Assembly: GCA_964650405.1 (NCBI GenBank)
Contig: CAZYTO010000125.1
Location: forward strand, 1 to 15,638
From: CAZYTO01 sp964650405
Lineage (GTDB): Bacteria; Acidobacteriota; Thermoanaerobaculia; Gp7-AA8
Direction: 5' to 3'
DNA: 15,638 bases
Position 1 is the first letter of the stretch. Every line of letters starts with the position of its first letter. The notes below the pieces were generated by a model. It searched no databases and was not told where the DNA came from. It was given only the letters and a program-made list of their open reading frames with translations. Of this stretch, positions 1 through 9,200 are shown piece by piece. The position numbers and the translations under genes are program-made.

Positions 1-967
1 CGGCCGGGTCGCCGCTGTCGTATGCCGTCTCCTGCCACAGCTCACCTTCGGAGAATGGCCCTGCCTTCGCGATGGCCATCGCACTCGCCGTCAGCTCGGC
101 GGTGAACCGGCCGTAGAGGCGCGACGGCGGCTCGCCGAAGACGCCGCTGAACGCCGCCTCGAAGCTGCGCCGCTGTCGGGCCGTCATTCGCGCCCAGAGG
201 TGGCGCAAGGAATCGGGACCGTTGCGCCGCTCCAGCCATTCGAGGTACGCCGACCCGGCCAGGTAGGCCATCGACATGCCGAGGAACTCGCGGCCGGAGT
301 CGAGCTGCCCGTAGGTTGGAAGGCGCCCCTCGATCGCCCACTTGCGGAGAATGGCCGCACGCAGCGCGCCATGCGGCCGGCCCGAACCGGTGATGCGGCC
401 CTCCATCACCGTTGCATAGCCTTCCAGCACCCAGCGCGGGGCATCGCGCGTGATGGGATTCAGCGGCAGCAACCGCGCGAGCAGCTTTTGCCCGGCATTC
501 CGCGACGGCCGCAAGAGGTGCACCAGGTGCGTCGTCTCATGGACCGTCAGCAGGTCGATCCAGTCGCTGTACTCGCCGATCGTGCTCTCCGGCTCCGGCG
601 GCTCCGTGTAATAGACGATCCGCGGCGCATCGAGCAGGGGAAGGGTGACCCCGTTCGCATCGGCGACGGGATTCATCACCACTACGTCCGTCACCGTTTC
701 CGGCGCGAACCCGACCTCCTTCACCACCACCTCGCGCACCGCCTCCAGCCGCGAGGCCGCCCGTCGTGCCCACGCTGCGGCATCCTGGGTGTAGTACACG
801 CGGAAATGCGGCGTTGTGACGGTGCGCCAGTCCGCGGCCGGGCTCTGGGCGATCAGCGGCGCGGCGGCCATGAGGACGAGGAGCGCGAGCGATCGCGCCG
901 TGCGAAAATCCGTTACCCGGCGATGACGACGTGCGGCGGAAGCCGTGGCACTGGAGGTATCGGTCAC
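1..967 (-). CDS. Exported Peptidase MA-like zinc metallopeptidase, partial (C-terminus beyond left edge)
   Basis: A continuous minus-strand frame enters from about position 1000 and runs off the left edge without a stop, so only the N-terminal part is here. After an Arg-rich start comes a hydrophobic stretch (LALLVLMAAAPLIAQS, about 880-840), read as a Sec signal peptide. Next is TTPHFRVYYTQDA, the typical opening of the Peptidase MA family. The gluzincin zinc motif HETTH lies at 541-527, and WVLEGYATVMEG (about 433-398) supplies the likely third ligand Glu in the LEGYA element. The last visible part ends with ELWQETAYDSGDP. In this family such a stretch often leads into a TolB/WD40-like beta-propeller, but that part is not visible. 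The protein probably acts outside the cytoplasm; its substrate is unknown. The start is uncertain: in-frame GTG at 967, TTG at 973 or GTG at 1000, none with a clear Shine-Dalgarno. I chose 967 because it gives the shortest n-region. Confidence 0.8.
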   Translation of the reverse strand, partial: MTDTSSATASAARRHRRVTDFRTARSLALLVLMAAAPLIAQSPAADWRTVTTPHFRVYYTQDAAAWARRAASRLEAVREVVVKEVGFAPETVTDVVVMNPVADANGVTLPLLDAPRIVYYTEPPEPESTIGEYSDWIDLLTVHETTHLVHLLRPSRNAGQKLLARLLPLNPITRDAPRWVLEGYATVMEGRITGSGRPHGALRAAILRKWAIEGRLPTYGQLDSGREFLGMSMAYLAGSAYLEWLERRNGPDSLRHLWARMTARQRRSFEAAFSGVFGEPPSRLYGRFTAELTASAMAIAKAGPFSEGELWQETAYDSGDPA

Positions 968-1025
968 GGACAACGAGGTGCGAGAAATGACTGAATTCAC
1001 GCCCGAAGCGTACTCACACTGCGTG

Positions 1026-1064
1026 CCTCCTGTCTCGCCACCTCGCGGGCACGTCCCTCCTGTC
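1026..1064. repeat. Direct repeat CCTCCTGTC, 30 bp apart, in the divergent intergenic gap
   Basis: CCTCCTGTC occurs at 1026-1034 and again at 1056-1064, inside the 128-bp gap between the divergent peptidase and the 145-aa gene. Read on the minus strand each copy is GACAGGAGG, which looks like a Shine-Dalgarno. However, the nearest usable in-frame peptidase start (1000) lies more than 20 nt downstream. It may be a regulator half-site pair, or chance. Confidence 0.25.
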
Positions 1065-1095
1065 GTAACAGGCGTTCCCGGAAGGGCCGGACTCG

Positions 1096-1533
1096 ATGGC
1101 CCACGTTCGTGAGCTCGCCGGCCTGGCCGGCTACTTTGCCGAGTTGCTGTTCTTCTCCCCGCCCCGCGAGTCCTTCTACGCGTTCCGGCATGCCCGGCGG
1201 ACCGTCTCGCTGTATCGCACGAACTACGGGCGGTCCTCCGGCTGGTTCGTGGAGGACGGCGGACGGCACGTCGCGGAACTGCACCACGTTCAGAGTGTCG
1301 AGATGTTCTGGGAGGAGTACCGAATCGTGCCGCTCACGACGGAGCCGTCCGAACGGGCGGCACTGTTCGAGAAACCGTTCTGGGAGCCGCGAAAGGGGCT
1401 TCGCTTTCGAAATCGAGAGTCCGGCGAGCTGGCATCGATCGCGTTCTCGGCGATAACGGGCCCTGACCCGGTCCGCGAGACCATCAACATGCGGGCCCTC
1501 TATATCCTCCCGACGAACCGCCCGGAGTTCTAG
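1096..1533 (+). CDS. Hypothetical protein, 145 aa
   Basis: I do not recognise this protein. The frame is open from ATG at 1096 to TAG at 1531-1533. Its third codon positions are strongly G/C (for example gcc cac gtt cgt gag ctc gcc ggc ctg gcc), as expected for a real gene in this genome. The protein looks soluble and cytoplasmic, with an aromatic-rich first half (GYFAELLFFSPP, FYAFRHARR, GWFVED) and a charged middle; there is no signal peptide or membrane segment. The upstream GGAAGGG is about 11 nt from the ATG, a weak ribosome site. It diverges from the peptidase gene and converges on the methyltransferase, with a 4-bp overlap of stops. The antisense frame at 997-1287 is a shadow. I infer no function. 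Confidence 0.6.
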   Translation: MAHVRELAGLAGYFAELLFFSPPRESFYAFRHARRTVSLYRTNYGRSSGWFVEDGGRHVAELHHVQSVEMFWEEYRIVPLTTEPSERAALFEKPFWEPRKGLRFRNRESGELASIAFSAITGPDPVRETINMRALYILPTNRPEF

Positions 1534-2318
1534 CCGGGGTCACTCAGCCACTTCTCCGTGATGAGGATCGCCCCTTCGATCTCCTGCTGATCGAAGGCGA
1601 TCCACGCCGGCTCGCGGCACCCGGCCTCACGCACGATCCGCTCGAGATGCCCGCGATCGTAAGTGTTCATCTGCATGTACGGCAGGCGCAGGGCGTCCCG
1701 CCGGACCGCCTGTAGCGTCCGGTGCAGCAGCGGCAACGCCCCGCGGAGCCTGCGCGCCGCCCGACGGAGCCAGCCGCCGGGCCGGTGGAAGGTGAAATGG
1801 AGCGCCGCCACGCCGCCGGGCCGCAATGTCGCCAGCAACTGCCGCAGAATCCGTTCACCCGCCGCCACCGGGATGTGCTGGAAGACGATGAGCGAACAGG
1901 CGAAGTCGACGCTCTCCCCGCCGATCGCGTCGAGAGAGGCCGCGAACGTGACGTTTTCCAGGCCGGTCGCAACCCGATACCGTTCCGCAACGGCCAGCAT
2001 CGTCGGCGCCGCGTCGACTCCGATCACGCGCGTGACGCGTCGCGCCAGGGCCAGCGTCAGCCGCCCCACGCCGCATCCGAAATCGAGGGCCCTCTCCGGC
2101 TCCAACGCCTGCCCCGCATACTCCTCGGCCAGCCGCAGGAGCCGCGCGACGTCCTCCGCACCCGAGGCAAAGAACTGCTCCAGCACCTCGCCGGTCAGCC
2201 GTTCCGCAAGAAAGCGCTCGTCCGTGAGCACCGCAAAATGCGGCTCCCGGCGCGCCAGCTCCTCCCAGTCGTCCTCGGTACGGTGGGGCATTTCGGGCGA
2301 GGGTAGCAGCTTCGCCAA
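1530..2318 (-). CDS. Class I SAM-dependent methyltransferase
   Basis: A cytoplasmic methyltransferase of about 260 aa with the Rossmann-like SAM fold. Motif I is ALDFGCGVGRLTLALA (residues 77-92), the acidic strand-2 motif is VIGVDAAPTML (98-108), motif IV is VDFACSLIVFQHIP (137-150) and motif VI is LLATLRPGGVAALHF (161-175). The Arg-rich linker and YMQMNTYDRGHLERIVREAG (about 213-232) form the variable acceptor region, so the substrate cannot be predicted. Two starts are possible. TTG at 2318 has GAGG 8 nt upstream. ATG at 2291, nine codons in, has no clear Shine-Dalgarno. I kept the TTG start with moderate confidence. The gene stands alone between the convergent 145-aa gene and the end of the Rhs operon. 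Confidence 0.9.
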   Translation of the reverse strand: MAKLLPSPEMPHRTEDDWEELARREPHFAVLTDERFLAERLTGEVLEQFFASGAEDVARLLRLAEEYAGQALEPERALDFGCGVGRLTLALARRVTRVIGVDAAPTMLAVAERYRVATGLENVTFAASLDAIGGESVDFACSLIVFQHIPVAAGERILRQLLATLRPGGVAALHFTFHRPGGWLRRAARRLRGALPLLHRTLQAVRRDALRLPYMQMNTYDRGHLERIVREAGCREPAWIAFDQQEIEGAILITEKWLSDPG

Positions 2319-2329
2319 GCGTCATGCCT

Positions 2330-2348
2330 CGGAGGCGCTTGACCTCCG
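2330..2348. promoter_or_regulatory. Small hairpin next to the methyltransferase start
   Basis: CGGAGG and CCTCCG form a 6-bp stem with a 7-nt loop. In a minus-strand transcript the stem ends just before the GAGG ribosome site of the TTG start at 2318. It could affect initiation or contribute to ending the Rhs operon transcript, but no T-run follows. The rest of the 2319-2495 gap holds no gene that I can see. Confidence 0.2.
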
Positions 2349-2495
2349 TCTGCTACGGTCTACTGGCATCGTCGTGGCACGGTATCACCTCACCGGTGCT
2401 CCGTTCCGCAGCAACGCCAGATCCCTGACGGCCTCGGCTACGTCAAGCTTCGAAGACCTCATCAGGCGCCTGCACTGGGTGCACAATGCGGGGAT

Positions 2496-2888
2496 TCATT
2501 GCGATCTTAGAGTGTTGGCAGATACCTGCCTGCCGTCTTTGTCGAAAACTTGAACCTGAGCGTCGCCAGATGAATTCAAGCCAACGCTCAACCTCAGTTT
2601 TCCACGCCGATCGTAAAAGTCTAAAGATTGCCTCCCATCCTTGTACGAGGTGAGCCGGCTCTCTGCGTTGCTATCGATTCGCCCCAGCCACAAGGCAACA
2701 TGTTCATCATCGTTGGATGTTGCGATCCCTGCCGTGGACCTAAACATTCCGAGTCGGGATGGCACCACGAGCGCGTCCGTGAACACAACATGCTTCAAAC
2801 GGCGCTCGAGCAGGCCAACCTCGATTAACGCTCCGATGCTTAGGGAGATGGAGATAACTGTCAGTAAGGGCTGGAGAGATCGCTTCAT
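2496..2888 (-). CDS. Small N-terminally membrane-anchored protein downstream of the toxin/lipoprotein pair
   Basis: I do not recognise a family. The protein (about 130 aa) starts with MKRSLQPLLTVISISLSIGA, a positive n-region followed by a hydrophobic stretch that serves as signal anchor or uncleaved signal. The rest would lie in the periplasm. Its C-terminal half is rich in short beta-strand/turn units (LDFYDRRGKLRLSVGL, AQVQVFDKDGRQV) of the 'strand-DxxGK-strand' type. I chose ATG at 2888 over the in-frame GTG at 2894 because AGGA sits about 7 nt upstream of the ATG. It begins 27 nt after the lipoprotein stop, so it is probably cotranscribed. Base composition is AT-richer than the genome (29 of 60 bases G+C at 2581-2640), like the toxin tip and unlike the Rhs core. 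It could be a second immunity factor, a leftover of an older cassette or an unrelated passenger. Confidence 0.65.
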   Translation of the reverse strand: MKRSLQPLLTVISISLSIGALIEVGLLERRLKHVVFTDALVVPSRLGMFRSTAGIATSNDDEHVALWLGRIDSNAESRLTSYKDGRQSLDFYDRRGKLRLSVGLNSSGDAQVQVFDKDGRQVSANTLRSQ

Positions 2889-2915
2889 CCTCACGTCCTG
2901 CGACTAGAACTAGAT

Positions 2916-3272
2916 TCAATTTCGCTTACAAAACTGTGGGCAATCATTGAGCTGGCAGCATTCCGGGATGTTGAGAACATGGCCATCACGATCGATCGCA
3001 ATGACTACATCTTCTATCGCCGCCAAGCCTGACCGGTGCAGGATCACAAAATAGTCGCAGCTATTGTCGTCGCGGCGAATGAGTGGGCTCAACTCTGCAA
3101 TTCTGGCGCCTGGCAGGACGACGGTTAGCCACCTTTGCGCTGCTGCCAGTATCTTCACATCCGTCAACTCCGGCGCGCATTTCGGCGTCGGTGGGATGAC
3201 GCGCGGCGAAGCGCAGCCCAGCAGCGCAACCAGGGTTAGCACTGGGATGAACTTCTGTTTCGCCAAGTTCAT
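2916..3272 (-). CDS. Small lipoprotein, candidate immunity protein of the Rhs toxin
   Basis: A lipoprotein of 118 aa. The n-region MNLAKQKF is followed by IPVLTLVALLGCAS, where LLGC is a good lipobox with predicted acylated Cys. After a Pro-rich linker comes a compact domain with alternating helix and strand (VKILAAAQRWLTVVLPGA, CDYFVILHRSG, DVVIAIDRDGHVLNI) and a Cys-rich tail (ECCQLNDCPQFCKRN). The layout resembles small cystatin-like/PepSY-like folds, but I cannot assign one. The ATG at 3272 overlaps the Rhs stop in an ATGA, which predicts translational coupling; another frame-internal TTG at 3278 is less likely. Location directly after a polymorphic toxin tip, small size and shared low GC fit an immunity role, and the lipidation and Cys content fit neutralising an exported, disulfide-rich tip in the periplasm. 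That role is inferred. Confidence 0.75.
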   Translation of the reverse strand: MNLAKQKFIPVLTLVALLGCASPRVIPPTPKCAPELTDVKILAAAQRWLTVVLPGARIAELSPLIRRDDNSCDYFVILHRSGLAAIEDVVIAIDRDGHVLNIPECCQLNDCPQFCKRN

Positions 3273-6200
3273 TTGCAATTAAATTGTTGACGGAGGCCCT
3301 GAGGACCCTTATTTGAAATAGTCTGAAGTGCATTGATGCACGTTGGGTCGCCATTGCATTGCTGTTTGGCTTTCTGAAGGCAATCGATCTCGACGTTCGC
3401 CTCTGAGCATTCGCTCGCCTTTCGCTCACCCTTCTTTGCAAACTGTGCAGGATAGTCACTTCCACACCGACAAAGCGGCAAATCGATAATATGTTGTTCC
3501 TCGTGGGCGAGTACGCATTGAAGCGCTAATGCATAAGCGAGTTCAAGCGACTTATTGCCTGCGAACGCCCCGCTCCGCTGCCGAGCGCATGCAACCTTAT
3601 GGCCGTTACAGCACATGACCAAACCGCCACTTGGTGTTGAATTTGTATCAAATACTTTATCGGCAACTGCTTTATCACAACAGGCCTGAAACGCATGGTC
3701 ATTCGTCAATCCCGTGTCTTGCTGCGCCTGCTGTCCAAGGCTGTCGAGTAGTACGATTGGACGATCTGTCACATAGCCATAGAGGTTAACGTCGGCTACG
3801 ATCCCGATCGGATCCCCCTGCGTATATCGCCCCCACCCTTCCCGGTACCAGCGAAAGATGTTGTATTCGCGGTCAGTGGCGGCGGGGTCGTACTCCTGGC
3901 CGGGGAAGCGGAGGGGCTGGTGGGTCGAGGCGCCGGCGCGGTATGTGTACACCGTGCCGTAGGGCTCGTACTCGGCGCGCCAGTCGACCGTCGCCGAGGC
4001 GTCCGTCCGGACGATGGGTGTGCCGAGGTGATCGGTGAAGGTCCAGTGGGTGGTGTTCGTGGCCACGTCGACCTGGGCGACGGGCTGGCCGGCGAACCAG
4101 ATGTATTCGTAGGCGATGGGCGGGGTGGAGGACGTGCTCTCGGCGGTCTCGGCCATCAGCGACAGCTCCGGCGTGTAGAGAGAGTATCGCACGAGGTCAC
4201 CGCCGGCGGTGGCTACCACTGGCCGGACGCTGAGCGAGACTGGCGGCGCCGGCTCGGGACGGCTCCTCCAACGGCGCGGATCGAGGCGAGCCCAGAGGAA
4301 CTTCGCGCGCGTCCTGAGGCTTCCCGAGCCTCCGGTGATGGTGATGGTCAGCGTACGGCCATCCTCCAGGTCGGCCCCCGAGCCGGAATTGCGGACGGAG
4401 ACGCGCACGGCGTGGTCCCCGACGTCGCCCGCTCCAGGCGTCCAGGTGTAGGCATTCGACGATGAGTACGCCTGGACGACGGACCAGGTGCCGTTGTCCT
4501 CACGCTCGAAGCGGTACTGGAGGGGCAGTACGGTGCCGTATGCGGAGGCGGTCCAGGTGATGGCGGTGCCGGCAGGGGAGGGCGAGGGAGGATTCATCGA
4601 GAAACCGGTCAGCGTGGCCTGCGCGGGCAGCGTCGTTTTCCCGATTCGGTCAAGCCACAACTGGCCGTTCGTATAAGTGATATCGATTCGCGTTAGAGTC
4701 GTTTGCTCGACTCCAAGGTCATGGAATGGTACCTCCAGACGAACCCAGGCCCCTGTTTGGGCCGGCAGTGGGCCTTCATAGATCGCGTACGGGCCTGCGC
4801 CGGACGCGGATGGGCCCCAATATGCTTGACCATTCCTGATCGGGGTATCCCAGATCACCCGCAAGTCATTCGGGACCGCACACTCATTGAGCTTGACATA
4901 GAAGACGGCGTTTTCTCCGGTGGCAAGGGTTTGACTGAGGCCGAGGATGGAACTGGCGTAACTTGCATTGCCAAGGTAATTTCTTCCGATCGATTTCGTT
5001 CCGCTCGCCGACTGCGAGGAGTCCCATTGCATGGACGAAAGTGACGCACCGGCAGGCAATGTATCGTCGATCCAGACGGTATCGCCGGAAGGCATCACAG
5101 GTTGAAGCGCAGTTGCCGGCGTGCAACCCGTACCGCTCTTTCCGATGTGGTCGAACCAGATCTGACCGTTGGTATAGGCGATGTCGATGCGCGTGACTGT
5201 CGTTTGCTCGATACCGAGGCGGCTTAGAGGGATCTCCAGTCGCGTCCATCCGCCGGACGCCACTGGTAATGTTCCCGCATAGAATGCATAAGGTCCGGCT
5301 GCGCTTGCCGATGGCCCCCAGTATGCCTGGGCGTTCTTGATCGGTGTCTCCCATGTGATGCGCAGATCGGCCGGCGGAGCGCACTCATTGAGCTTCACAT
5401 ACACGACGGCGTTCTCGCCGATCGCTACCGCCTGGTTGAGACCGAGGATGCCGGACGCGTAATTCGCGTTTCCGAGGTATGCCCGTCCGATCGATTTCGT
5501 TCCGCTCGCCGACTGCGAGGAGTCCCATTGCATGGATGAAAGTGACGCACCGGCAGGCAATGTATCGTCGATCCAGACGGTATCGCCGGAAGGCATCACA
5601 GGTTGAAGCGCAGTTGCCGGCGTGCAACCCGTACCGCTCTTTCCGATGTGGTCGAACCAGATCTGACCGTTGGTATAGGCGATGTCGATGCGCGTGACTG
5701 TCGTTTGCTCGATACCGAGGCGGCTTAGAGGGATCTCCAGTCGCGTCCATCCGCCGGACGCCACTGGTAATGTTCCCGCATAGAATGCATAAGGTCCGGC
5801 TGCGCTTGCCGATGGCCCCCAGTATGCCTGGGCGTTCTTGATCGGTGTCTCCCATGTGATGCGCAGATCGGCCGGCGGAGCGCACTCATTGAGCTTCACA
5901 TACACGACGGCGTTCTCGCCGATCGCTACCGCCTGGTTGAGACCGAGGATGCCGGACGCGTAATTCGCGTTTCCAAGGTATGCCCGTCCGACCGACTTCG
6001 TCCCGCTTGCCGCCTGGGTGGTATCCCACTGCATGCTCGAGAGTGAAGCGCCAGCAGGTAGCGCATCGTCGATCCATACCGTGTCGCCGCTCGGCATCGA
6101 CGGCTGCGGTGACGTGGCCGGAACGCAAGCCACACCGCTCTTCCCGATGTGATCGAGCCAGAGTTGACCGTTGTTGTAGGTGATGTCCATGCGGGTAACG

Positions 6201-9200
6201 GTCGTCTGTTCAATGCCGAGCTGACGGAGGGGAATCTCCAGTCGGGTCCACGCAGCGGTTCCCGGCAACGTACCGAGATAAGTAGCGTAGGGGCCGGCTC
6301 CGCTGGCCGACGGCCCCCAGTAAGCCTGGGCATTCTTGATTGGTGTCTCCCAGGTGATGCGCAGATCGGCCGGCGGAGCGCACTCGTTGATCTTCAAATA
6401 TACGACAGCGTTCTCGCCGATCGCTACCGCCTGGTTGAGACCGAGGATGCCGGACGCGTAGCTCGCGTTTCCGACGTACACCCGCCCAAGCGACTTCGTT
6501 CCGCTAGCCGACTGGGTTGTGTCCCATTGCATGCTCGAGAGCGACGCACCCGCTGGCAGCACGTCATCGATCCACACCGTGTCGCCTCCCGGCATCGACG
6601 GCTGCGGCGACGTATCCGGAACACAAGGAGTGACGGTCAGCGTAGCGTTCTTCACGATGCCTGCAGCGGTTGCCGAGAGCGGCGCGGTGGTCGTCGAGGA
6701 GACGGACGTCGCCGTGGCCACGTTGAATGTCTGCGAGATGCTCCCCGCGGCGACCGTCACGGCGGGCGGAACGGTGGCTGCGGCGGTGTTGCCATTTGTG
6801 AGAGCGACGTCGGTGTTCACAGCGGCGGGGCCGTCGAGCGTGAGCGTTCCCGTCGCACTGTGGCCCCCGGAGACCGAGGAGGGCGATAGGGCAAACGCCG
6901 TCAACTGCGGGGCGGCGACGGTGAACGGAGCGGTGGCGGTGCCGTTGTAGGAGGCATTGATGGTCGCGGAGGTCGTCGTGGTAACCGGCGTTGTCGTGAT
7001 CGGCACGGTTGTCGAGGCGCTTCCAGCGGGAACGGTCACGCTCGATGGCACGCTTGCAGCCGCGGGCACCGTCGAAGAGAGGGAAACGGGCGCGCCGCCG
7101 GGAGGCGCAACGCCGGTGAGCGTCACTGTTGCCTGGCTAGACGTGCCGCCCGTGACGGATGACGGCGTCACGGCCACGGAAGCAATCGGCGGCCCGGAAG
7201 CGGTGGAGACCGTTGCCGTCCGCTCGAACACCAGCCTGGCTGTGATGGTGACGCTGGCGGCTCCTGCGCCGGCCGCCTGGCCCACCGAGAAGGCCGCTGT
7301 GACCCCGCCGGCAGGGACGGTGACGGTAGCCGGAATCGTGATGGCCGGATTCGATGAGCTGAGCGCCACCACCGCACCGCCCGCCGGCGCGGGAGCTCCG
7401 AGGGTGACGGTGCCGGTGGCCGATTGATTCGTGTAGAGCGTGGAAGGGGCGATGGAAACGGACGACAGTGCGTAGCCGGGATAGGAGGTCGAAACACGCA
7501 CGCCGCGGCCGTCGTACGCGTATTCGAGTGCGTCCGCCGACAGGAGCTGATTGCGAGCCGAGTAGCTGAACCCCAATGAGCCGACGGTGTTCTCGTTGCC
7601 GGCGGCGTCGTAGGCGAGAGCCCGATTCACGCCGTTTTCCACGACTCCGGTGAGCTTCGGCAGCGATCCGGAATAGGAGAACGCCGAGGAGCGGCCCGAG
7701 CCGAGGGAGAGGGCGGTCATGTTCCCCATGGCGTCGTATTGGTACGACCCCGAGCCCCACAGCGACGCTCCGCTGTTGGCGGTGACGAGGCGATTGAGGT
7801 CGTCGTAGCCGAAGTCGCGGTTGTAGCCCGGATCGACGGCGTCGTGGATCTGGGTGATGTTCCCGACCGCGTCTTCCTGGTAGGTGTAGTCCGCCAGGGA
7901 ACCAGCCGCGCTCGCGAGCTTGTTCTCGAGCGGCCGATAGCGTGCGTCGTATTGCATGGTCTTCGTCGTGCCGTTGCCGTAGACCAACTGCGTCATCGGC
8001 CCGAACGGCAGGTACGAGGCGGAGCCGACGAAGACCGTCGAGCCGGACGACGCGCCATACGGGCGATCGGCGAAGTCGAAGGCGTAGGCGACCGACCTGC
8101 CGGAGGGATAGCCGATCGTGGCCCGATTCCCGTCCGCGTCGTAGCCGTACGTGGAGGTGAACGAGGCCGTGCCGATGGTCTTCTGCTCCGCAGCCAGGAG
8201 TCCACGCCGCTCGTAGGTGTACGCCGCGGAACCGCTCGGATCGGACATCGCCCCGAGGCGGCCGATGCCGAAGGTGCCTCCGCCCTGCGCGTCATAGGTG
8301 TAGGCGATGCTCTCGGTCGAGGCACCGGACCGTGACGACGCAGCCGTCAGAACGCGATTCAGGGCGTCGTAAGTACGTGTGGTCGTGGCTCCGTTCGCAT
8401 CAGTCGTCGACACGAGGTTGCCGGCGGCGTCATAGGAGTACGTAGTCGTACCGGTGACCGGACTGGTCTGGGAGAGCATCCGGCCGAAATCGTCGTAGAC
8501 GTAGGTCGTGACGTTGCCGTTCGGGTCGGCGACCGACGCCAGATTGCCCTGAATGTCGTAGGCATAGTGAGTGGTGACCTGACCGCCGGCCGCCGTGGCC
8601 AGCGTCTGCGTCACCCCCGTGAGACGTTGTGCGGTGTCGTAGGCATACGACGTGTTCGGCGATGTATGGTTCTCGTCCTTGACCGAGGCGATGGCGGACG
8701 CGGGATCGTAGGTATAGGCCACGGTAGCGTTGTCGGCATGCGTCGTGTTCGTCAGGCGTGCGAAGGAATCGTAGGTGTAGGACTCGCGGCGCTTCTCGGC
8801 CCACGTGCCATTCTCGCGGGCATACGTCCGTTCCTGGGACTTCTGGCCGCTGGCCGGGTCGTAGCTTGTCTCGATCCGCTCCCGGAGGTCATTGGCCGCC
8901 GGGCCGCGGGAGAGCGCCGCGAGCCGCCCGCGGCTGTCGTACTCATAGGCCGTGACGCTTCCGTTCGGGCGCTGGTCACTGGTCAATGGACCGGCAAGGG
9001 GCGTGTAGATACGGGTGGACGTCAGGTCGGTCGCGCAGAGCGGGTCGGCGGCCGTGTTGCAGCCGGAGGCACCCTTCAGGGTCGTCGTCAGAACGCGTCC
9101 GAGGACGTCGTAGGTCGCCTCGGTGGCCACGCCGTTGGCATCGACGACGCGCGCCGGGTTGCCGAAACCGTCGTAGTTCTCGAACCGGGTGATGTGGCCA

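Noticed and set aside
200..994. 264-codon plus-strand frame
   Set aside because: It is antisense to the peptidase frame, which has a signal peptide, HETTH and the LEGYA motif. The plus-strand translation is Arg-rich with no domain.
2471..2483. Hairpin TGCAC-TGG-GTGCA as terminator of the Rhs operon
   Set aside because: The stem is only 5 bp with a 3-nt loop and no T-run follows on the minus strand.
4637..6625. Mobile element or insertion sequence as the source of the 501-bp repeats
   Set aside because: The copies are tandem, in frame and code for a domain; there are no terminal inverted repeats or transposase.
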